DNA of 64,000 nt from contig NZ_JALNYS010000001.1 of NCBI RefSeq assembly GCF_023229695.1, positions 62,001-126,000 on the forward strand, read 5' to 3'. The position numbers and the translations under genes were made by a program. The notes below the pieces were generated by a model, which was given only the letters and a program-made list of their open reading frames with translations, searched no databases and was not told where the DNA came from. Below are positions 59,134-64,000 of the stretch, piece by piece. The DNA is from Sulfuricurvum sp. Lineage in GTDB: Bacteria > Campylobacterota > Campylobacteria > Campylobacterales > Sulfurimonadaceae. The stretch's first letter is position 1, and each line of letters begins with the position of its first letter.

Positions 59134-59534
59134 TCTATTTCGATACCGATGTTCTTGTCCATTTTGTTATCAACCAAGATGAGATGAAACATTCGGTAGC
59201 GAAAAAAATGGTGATCGAAGCGGTTCAAAATGCTCAATTCAGCCTTTCGACACTGAGTTTGCAAGAGTGGTTATTTGTGATGGCAAAGCTATCTGTTTCT
59301 ACGGAGATTATTGAGAGAAATTACACTGTTTTCAAACGATTTGCTACCCTTTCGATCGATATGGAAACCTTTGATCGGGGACACGATCTTGCTTCTCAAG
59401 TCGGTTTCCGTCATATCAATGATTGCCTACATACGGCAATCGCCGAAAAACATTGTTTGGAGCTTCTAACCTACAATCAGAATGATTTTAAAAAGATCGA
59501 AAAGCTATCATCCCTCGTCGTGACTATATTATGA
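59130..59534 (+). CDS. VapC-type PIN-domain toxin
   Basis: A 134-residue PIN-domain ribonuclease. The acidic site residues are visible: Asp5 and Asp7 in YFDTDVLVHF, Glu in STLSLQEWLFVMA, and Asp in HINDCLHTAIAEKH. VapC toxins cut tRNA or rRNA. The pair forms a type II toxin-antitoxin module and is inserted between copies of the 5' end of the LolD-like gene. Confidence 0.85.
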   Translation: MIYFDTDVLVHFVINQDEMKHSVAKKMVIEAVQNAQFSLSTLSLQEWLFVMAKLSVSTEIIERNYTVFKRFATLSIDMETFDRGHDLASQVGFRHINDCLHTAIAEKHCLELLTYNQNDFKKIEKLSSLVVTIL

Positions 59535-59542
59535 CGATCTCC

Positions 59543-59612
59543 ACTCTAACTCTTTCCATATCTGCGCTCTTCGAGAGAGTAAATACGGCGTTGCCCGCTT
59601 GATTTAATTTTG
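59543..59612 (+). repeat. Second decayed copy segment after vapC
   Basis: This stretch repeats 58772-58838, with an identical block CTGCGCTCTTCGAGAGAGTA and scattered similarity to GATTT...TTTTG on its right. It is a direct repeat of the region left of the toxin-antitoxin pair. The CTCTTCGAGAG core is a small hairpin. Confidence 0.7.
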
Positions 59613-59721
59613 AGCCTGAGTTTGGATATTCAAAGTCAAAAATTGTAGCCTAAATTTACAATACTCCATCAATCGATTGGCAAATAGCACTAATAGCCAT
59701 TTGTATTAATCTAATTTCTCC

Positions 59722-59727
59722 TATAAT
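59722..59727 (+). promoter_or_regulatory. -10 element immediately before the LolD-like gene
   Basis: TATAAT ends six bases before the ATG at 59734, so transcription would begin at or next to the start codon. No ribosome-binding site exists, which fits a leaderless mRNA. The decayed copy at 58727-58732 has the same spacing. Confidence 0.6.
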
Positions 59728-59733
59728 TCCCGT

Positions 59734-60375
59734 ATGACACTTTTAAAAGCCACCTCTTTATCGCATCATTACGATTACCCTTTGTTAAACGATATCTCAT
59801 TGGAATTAAAAGAGCGAGAATCGATTGCTATCGTCGGCGTGAGCGGAAGCGGAAAATCGACATTGCTCCATATCCTCTCAAGTTTATTGCGTCCGAATGA
59901 AGGGCGTGTAGAACTTTTCGGAGAAGATATTTATGGTTTGGACGAAAAAAAACTGGTCAAACTTCGCCGAAATGATCTGGGGCTGATTTATCAAAGCCAT
60001 TATCTCTTTAAAGGTTTCAGCGCGTACGAGAACCTGGAAGTCGCCGCGATTTTGGCGAATGAGACCATAGAGTCTTCATTATTGCAGCGATTGGGGATAG
60101 ATCATGTGATAACACAAAAAGTGACCGAACTCTCAGGAGGACAACAACAGCGTGTCTCCATAGCGCGGGTCCTATCCAAAAAACCGCGATTGATTTTTGC
60201 GGACGAGCCGACCGGAAATCTGGATCACTCAACGGCGCAAGAGGTGATGGATCTTTTTCATGATTATCTTCAGAGCCATAATGCGGCAATGGTTTTGGTG
60301 ACCCATGACGAAGCGTTGGCCAAAGAGTGCAGCCGGGTTTATCGGATGCGTGAAGGGTCTTTGGTAGAGGTCTAA
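59734..60375 (+). CDS. LolD-like ABC transporter ATP-binding protein
   Basis: A 213-residue ABC ATPase of the LolD/MacB/FtsE group. Walker A is GVSGSGKST (residues 34-42), the Q-loop is in LIYQSHYLF, the signature is LSGGQQQR and Walker B is LIFADEPTGNLD. LolD drives lipoprotein release to the outer membrane, but no LolC/E permease is adjacent, so the partner is unknown. The mRNA looks leaderless. It is followed after 2 bases by fliR. Confidence 0.85.
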   Translation: MTLLKATSLSHHYDYPLLNDISLELKERESIAIVGVSGSGKSTLLHILSSLLRPNEGRVELFGEDIYGLDEKKLVKLRRNDLGLIYQSHYLFKGFSAYENLEVAAILANETIESSLLQRLGIDHVITQKVTELSGGQQQRVSIARVLSKKPRLIFADEPTGNLDHSTAQEVMDLFHDYLQSHNAAMVLVTHDEALAKECSRVYRMREGSLVEV

Positions 60376-60377
60376 GA

Positions 60378-61142
60378 ATGGAATGGGCTGCGATATTCAG
60401 TGAGGGACGGACCGTCGCTTTTATCCTTTTGTTTACCCGCTTCAGTGCCCTTTTTATGGCGGTACCGATTTTTTCGCACATGAATATTCCCGTTTCGATT
60501 AAAGCGGCTATGGCTTTTTTTTTTACGATCGTTTTTTTTAACGCATTGCCGCCGATTGAGATACCGATGGACGGATTGAGTTTAACGGTTGCAATTTTGG
60601 GTGAGATGCTTTTTGGACTTGCCGTAGGGACGGTATTGCAATTGGCTTACCATGTCATTACCTTTGCAGGAGGGCAGATATCCTTTATGATGGGTTTTTC
60701 TCTGGCTTCGGCCATTGACCCGCAATCGGGTGTATCGATGCCGATCGTGAGCCAATTTTTAGCCCTATTGGCACTGATGGTCCTCCTTGAATTTGATCTG
60801 CACCACTGGATACTGCTGTATGCATCCGAATCCATTGCCCGTGTACCGCTCGGAGGATTTATGCTAACCCCTACCTTATTCCAATACATAGTCCATGCAG
60901 CCGGCAACATGTTTGTTGTCGGATTTATGATAGCATTTCCGATTACTGCCCTTTCGATGCTTGCTGATCTCATTTTTGGAATGCTGATGAAAACCATGCC
61001 GCAATTTAACCTTTTGGTGATCGGAATGCCGATTAAAATTGCGGTTGCTTTTGTTGTACTGATGGTAACGCTGGCAGCCACGCTTAAAATCGTCATGGCA
61101 CAATCGCAAGATGCCTTTAACTTTTTGGAAAAATTATTGTAA
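60378..61142 (+). CDS. fliR: Flagellar biosynthesis protein FliR
   Basis: A 254-residue inner-membrane component of the flagellar type III export gate, with about six membrane segments. LLFTRFSALFMAVPIFSHMN at the start and LPPIEIPMDGLSL fit FliR. Two homopolymer tracts, T10 at 60515-60524 and T8 at 60532-60539, lie in the segment AFFFTIVFFNAL; slippage there would shift the frame early in the gene. Its 3' end overlaps the convergent gene by 9 bp. Confidence 0.92.
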   Translation: MEWAAIFSEGRTVAFILLFTRFSALFMAVPIFSHMNIPVSIKAAMAFFFTIVFFNALPPIEIPMDGLSLTVAILGEMLFGLAVGTVLQLAYHVITFAGGQISFMMGFSLASAIDPQSGVSMPIVSQFLALLALMVLLEFDLHHWILLYASESIARVPLGGFMLTPTLFQYIVHAAGNMFVVGFMIAFPITALSMLADLIFGMLMKTMPQFNLLVIGMPIKIAVAFVVLMVTLAATLKIVMAQSQDAFNFLEKLL

Positions 61143-61604
61143 ATAGGGGCGTGAGCGCTTTATGAATGGCGAAAGGAGCGCTTCGTCGAGTGTCTGCTCA
61201 CTGCATTGGATGAGAGAGGCATGCTTCATTAACAATTCCGCATCGATGGGGGCAGGGATGAGGCAGCTGAAATGCCCATCAACGGCGATAATACTCCCCT
61301 GAATCTCTCTTCCGTGGAGTACGCGTACATCAATCCTCTCATATTGTGCCAAGGAGAGAGGATCTCCATCAAGGGAACGGACGATAAGGGTAAGTCGTGC
61401 CCCTTTATTGGTCCCTTCGATAAGAGAGCGTTTTAACGCTTCGTGATGAAAGGAGGGTGTTATAATGAGAATTTTGTGACGCGAATGTTTAAACATCGTT
61501 TTTAGTTTGTGTATCAAAACGGTGTTCTGATCGGGGAGCAAATAAATAAAATTCTCTCCATACCCGAGAGAGAACATTAAAAGAAGCGGCAGAAGCTTTA
61601 TCAT
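61134..61604 (-). CDS. Exported protein with phospholipase D-like fold, degenerate
   Basis: A 156-residue protein with a signal peptide (MIKLLPLLLMFSLGYG). The rest has the pattern of half a phospholipase D domain (KILIITPSFHHEALKRSL, ARLTLIVRS, GREIQGSIIAVDGHF), but the HxKxxxxD catalytic motif is not seen, so it is probably not an active nuclease or lipase of that type. It ends within the fliR 3' end, on the opposite strand. The assignment is tentative. Confidence 0.5.
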   Translation of the reverse strand: MIKLLPLLLMFSLGYGENFIYLLPDQNTVLIHKLKTMFKHSRHKILIITPSFHHEALKRSLIEGTNKGARLTLIVRSLDGDPLSLAQYERIDVRVLHGREIQGSIIAVDGHFSCLIPAPIDAELLMKHASLIQCSEQTLDEALLSPFIKRSRPYLQ

Positions 61605-61682
61605 TTTATTCTTTTTTGGTTACAATGATACCATTTAGCTTTAGCTTCATCAAGAGCAGGCAAACAAAGGGTTGTATAGATC

Positions 61683-63260
61683 ATGAAAATTTTGCTTTTT
61701 AACGATAATCCTGTTGTCCGAAAACTGGTTGCTTTGAGTGCCCAAAAAACCAAAGATGAATTGTTCTCAGTCGGTTCAATGGAAGAAATTGGAGAGAGCG
61801 GATACGATTTAGTCATTATTGACGATGGGCTTTATCGTGATGAGCTCTTTGCATCATTGAAAGAGATCGTAACGTTTAAAGCAACACTTCTTATGGCGAC
61901 ACGGGGTAATGCTCTCCCCTCCGGTTTTGATCATATCATCAATAAGCCGTTTTTGCCGACCGATTTGGTCGATTTATTTGGCAGAATTAATAAAGAAGTT
62001 GCTTCAAAATCGGTTGATTTAGTCCAGGAAAGTCCAAAGAGCGGCTATGAGGCGATTAACCTTGAAGAATCTCTTTTGGAGTTTGAACCTGCTGCTGCGG
62101 ACGGATTTGGATTTGATGATTTGGATGCGTTGTCGGATGCGTTTGATTTGGATACGATTTCTACCGATCTGGATGAGTTGCCGGACGATTTTGATATGGA
62201 TAGCTTCTCTGAGAGCCTTGATTTGGAGGGGGAATCGGAAGCATTATCGCTCATAGATGATGAGCTCTCTCCGGCCGTTTTAGATCACGAAGAGGTGCAA
62301 GAAGTCCGTGATTTGCTAAGAGATACCGAAAAAGATGAATCGGTTGAAGATGAAAAAATAGTTGTTCAGGCAATCGATGAACTTGAATTGCCGAAGAAAG
62401 AAAATAGTGCGGAAGATGAGGATAATTTTGATTTTGACGGCTTTGATTTCGGGGAGGAGCTAGAGGAGAGAGTCCCTAACGGTGCCATTTCAGACGATGA
62501 AGATGCTTTTGATTTTGAGGGTTTTGATTTCGATGAAGCATTAGGGGAGACGGAATCCGATGGTGCGGTTGAGCTGCTGGATGATAATGCGCTGATGAAT
62601 GAAATGCCTCTGGATACAATGAAAACGGATACTCTGGATGAATTGGCGAATGACGAACTTTTTATGGATGATGACATATTCATGAAGGTTACGGAAGAAT
62701 CTTCGGAGGATGGGATATTAAGCGATGAAGCGTTCGATAATCTGGAATTAGAAATTCAAGATGCATTGGGAGATCTGGATATGGATGATTTGGACAGCGA
62801 ATTGGAGAGTAGTGCTTTCGATTTTGATGATCCCTCAAGTATCCCATCCGTCTCTTTTGAAGAAGTTCTTGAGGAGACCCGATCGGAGAAGTCGGATAGT
62901 AAGAATAAAAAAGAAGAGGAAGCTCTCGTAGACTTCGGAGGGCTGGAAGGGCTTGATGAATTGGATTTACTGGATGAAAGAGAGCTTAAACTTGCAATCG
63001 GAGAAATGGTAGCGGATGAACCTGAAATCCGTATCGGTGGGAGTGAACATGCTTCGTTGAATATGGAAGCGTTAGACGAAGCGCTTGAATTATCGGGAGG
63101 AAACCTCGCCGAATTGCCGAAAGGAGTTGTCAATACACATCCGGAAGAGGGGATTGAGGCCCTCGAAGCTCTCCTTAAAGCATTGACGAATAAAGAGGTT
63201 GTGAAGTCCCTTAAAGGGCTTAATATCAGTATTAATATCAATTTCGGGAATGAAAAGTGA
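61683..63260 (+). CDS. Receiver-like protein with long acidic region (poly-Asp/Glu)
   Basis: A 525-residue protein. Residues 1-108 look like a degenerate response-regulator receiver (MKILLFNDNPVVRKLV, YDLVIIDDG, FDHIINKPFLPTDLVDLF). The remaining 400 residues are extremely acidic, rich in Asp, Glu, Ser and Phe, with repeats such as DFDGFDFGEELEE and DFEGFDFDEALGE. A short conserved-looking end (EALLKALTNKEVVKSLKGL) closes it. Its place between fliR and gmk recalls the poly-E-rich proteins of Helicobacter linked to the flagellum or cell pole. It is probably a disordered scaffold; the role is inferred. Confidence 0.7.
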   Translation: MKILLFNDNPVVRKLVALSAQKTKDELFSVGSMEEIGESGYDLVIIDDGLYRDELFASLKEIVTFKATLLMATRGNALPSGFDHIINKPFLPTDLVDLFGRINKEVASKSVDLVQESPKSGYEAINLEESLLEFEPAAADGFGFDDLDALSDAFDLDTISTDLDELPDDFDMDSFSESLDLEGESEALSLIDDELSPAVLDHEEVQEVRDLLRDTEKDESVEDEKIVVQAIDELELPKKENSAEDEDNFDFDGFDFGEELEERVPNGAISDDEDAFDFEGFDFDEALGETESDGAVELLDDNALMNEMPLDTMKTDTLDELANDELFMDDDIFMKVTEESSEDGILSDEAFDNLELEIQDALGDLDMDDLDSELESSAFDFDDPSSIPSVSFEEVLEETRSEKSDSKNKKEEEALVDFGGLEGLDELDLLDERELKLAIGEMVADEPEIRIGGSEHASLNMEALDEALELSGGNLAELPKGVVNTHPEEGIEALEALLKALTNKEVVKSLKGLNISININFGNEK

Positions 63261-63880
63261 ATTTATCAAGCGGTGCAATTCTAATTTTGTCGGGTCCGAG
63301 CGGAGCGGGAAAAAGTTCATTAATCACTAAAATTATTGACCATATCGGGCCGAGTTATTTTTCGATATCGACGACGACGCGTCCCATGCGAGCGGGGGAA
63401 GTAAACGGCACTCATTACCATTTTGTCAGCGAAGAGGAGTTTAAGTACGAGATCGAAAATGAGATGTTTCTTGAATATGCTTTTGTACACGGGAATTATT
63501 ACGGAACGTCACTGGTACCGGTCAAAAAAGCCCTTAAAGAGGGGAAGCTGGTTATTTTCGATATTGATGTGCAAGGGCACGATGCCGTCAAGAACCGTTT
63601 AGGCGATATTACGACCTCCGTGTTTACTACGACACCGACACTGCATGAGTTAAAGCGGCGGCTTCATAACCGTTCAACCGATAGCGAAGAGGTGATTACA
63701 AGACGTATCGATATGGCGAAGCGTGAAGTGCAGCGGATCGGTGAATACGATTATTTGGTAGTGAACGATAATCTTGATGAGGCATCTGAAATTTTGATCT
63801 CCATTGCCAAATCGGCCCGTATGAAAATTCCAACCCTTCAAATTAATGAATTTATCCAACAGTGGGAAGCAAACGCTTAA
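63257..63880 (+). CDS. gmk: Guanylate kinase
   Basis: A 207-residue GMP kinase. P-loop ILSGPSGAGKSSL at the N-terminus, the GMP-binding STTTRPMRAGEVNGTHYHFV segment, and VIFDIDVQGHDAVK. It starts with GTG in a GTGA overlap with the acidic-protein gene, so translation is coupled. A mobile repeat begins 10 bases after its stop. Confidence 0.96.
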   Translation: MNLSSGAILILSGPSGAGKSSLITKIIDHIGPSYFSISTTTRPMRAGEVNGTHYHFVSEEEFKYEIENEMFLEYAFVHGNYYGTSLVPVKKALKEGKLVIFDIDVQGHDAVKNRLGDITTSVFTTTPTLHELKRRLHNRSTDSEEVITRRIDMAKREVQRIGEYDYLVVNDNLDEASEILISIAKSARMKIPTLQINEFIQQWEANA

Positions 63881-63890
63881 AAATAAGGAT

Positions 63891-64000
63891 CTGATGTTAC
63901 GCACCTTGTCTAAACAAGTGCGAAAAGGTTAGTCATCTCCCGTATCCGAAAGATGCGGGAAGCTTCAGGGGGGTGCAGGGGACAAATTGTCCCCGCCACT
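63891..64000 (+). mobile_element. MITE copy 9, cut by the window edge
   Basis: The first 110 bp of a copy beginning CTGATGTTACGCACC, with the CCCGTATC/GATGCGGG and GGGGACAA/TTGTCCCC hairpins. The left flank is TAAGGAT (63884-63890); the right end is outside the window. It stands 10 bases after the gmk stop. Confidence 0.88.

Noticed and set aside
62045..63241. Serine-rich frames on the minus strand opposite the acidic protein
   Set aside because: Antisense of Asp/Glu-rich codons gives Ser-rich open frames automatically; there is no independent evidence for a gene.
12062..63999. The dispersed hairpin repeats as a CRISPR array or as REP sequences
   Set aside because: They are single, far apart and flanked by target duplications and inverted termini, so they are mobile elements and not arrays with spacers.

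Overview
The window reads as a chromosome segment of a flagellated, chemolithotroph-type Campylobacterota (Sulfuricurvum/Sulfurimonas-like). Pointers are a complete CMP-pseudaminic acid pathway beside fliD, an S10-spc ribosomal operon lacking rpmD, a TIGR04219 outer-membrane barrel, a DUF3373-type porin, a DUF2393 pair next to hisIE, and fliR followed by an acidic protein and gmk. The genus is an inference; no rRNA is present.

Layout. 1-12.0 kb (minus strand): thirteen overlapping genes forming one flagellin-glycosylation operon, pseB-C-F-G-H-I, then a second sugar cassette (GT-like protein, Gfo/Idh oxidoreductase, DegT aminotransferase interrupted by an amber codon, GNAT, PseA-type amidotransferase, amidase) and a Maf-type glycosyltransferase cut by the window edge. 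12.2-19.3 kb: fliD, an SDR, a spore-photoproduct-lyase-like radical SAM protein with a nucleosidase, the SRP RNA gene, rnhB, an outer-membrane protein and an AAA ATPase. 19.4-30.2 kb: promoter and 23 genes rpsJ to infA. 30.2-45.6 kb: housekeeping and redox genes (Sel1 protein, ppnP, cvfB, a formate-dehydrogenase-like enzyme, PAS protein, trxA, trxB, dapB, purF, radical SAM protein, DUF2393 pair, hisIE, SPFH protein, ilvE). 45.7-51.8 kb: an AT-rich accessory island with an orphan Phd-type antitoxin, a putative GNAT toxin-antitoxin pair and an unusual McrBC system. 51.8-64 kb: globin, aldehyde dehydrogenase, DUF523, bcp, porin, rpsB-tsf, a vapBC module, a LolD-like ATPase, fliR, an acidic receiver-like protein and gmk.

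Three things stand out. First, a family of about 140-bp elements with 14-bp terminal inverted repeats and 7-bp target duplications (a MITE) occurs about ten times between genes, usually exactly at stop codons. Second, the island encodes an McrB without its DNA-binding domain, paired with a 1169-residue McrC that carries a leucine-rich-repeat segment and a long helical-repeat tail; the island seems to lie downstream of the globin gene between duplicated copies of that gene's 3' end. Third, a vapBC cassette sits between decayed copies of the 5' end of the LolD-like gene.

Starts were chosen by ribosome-binding sites and overlaps. All family calls are by eye from motifs and have not been checked by database search.
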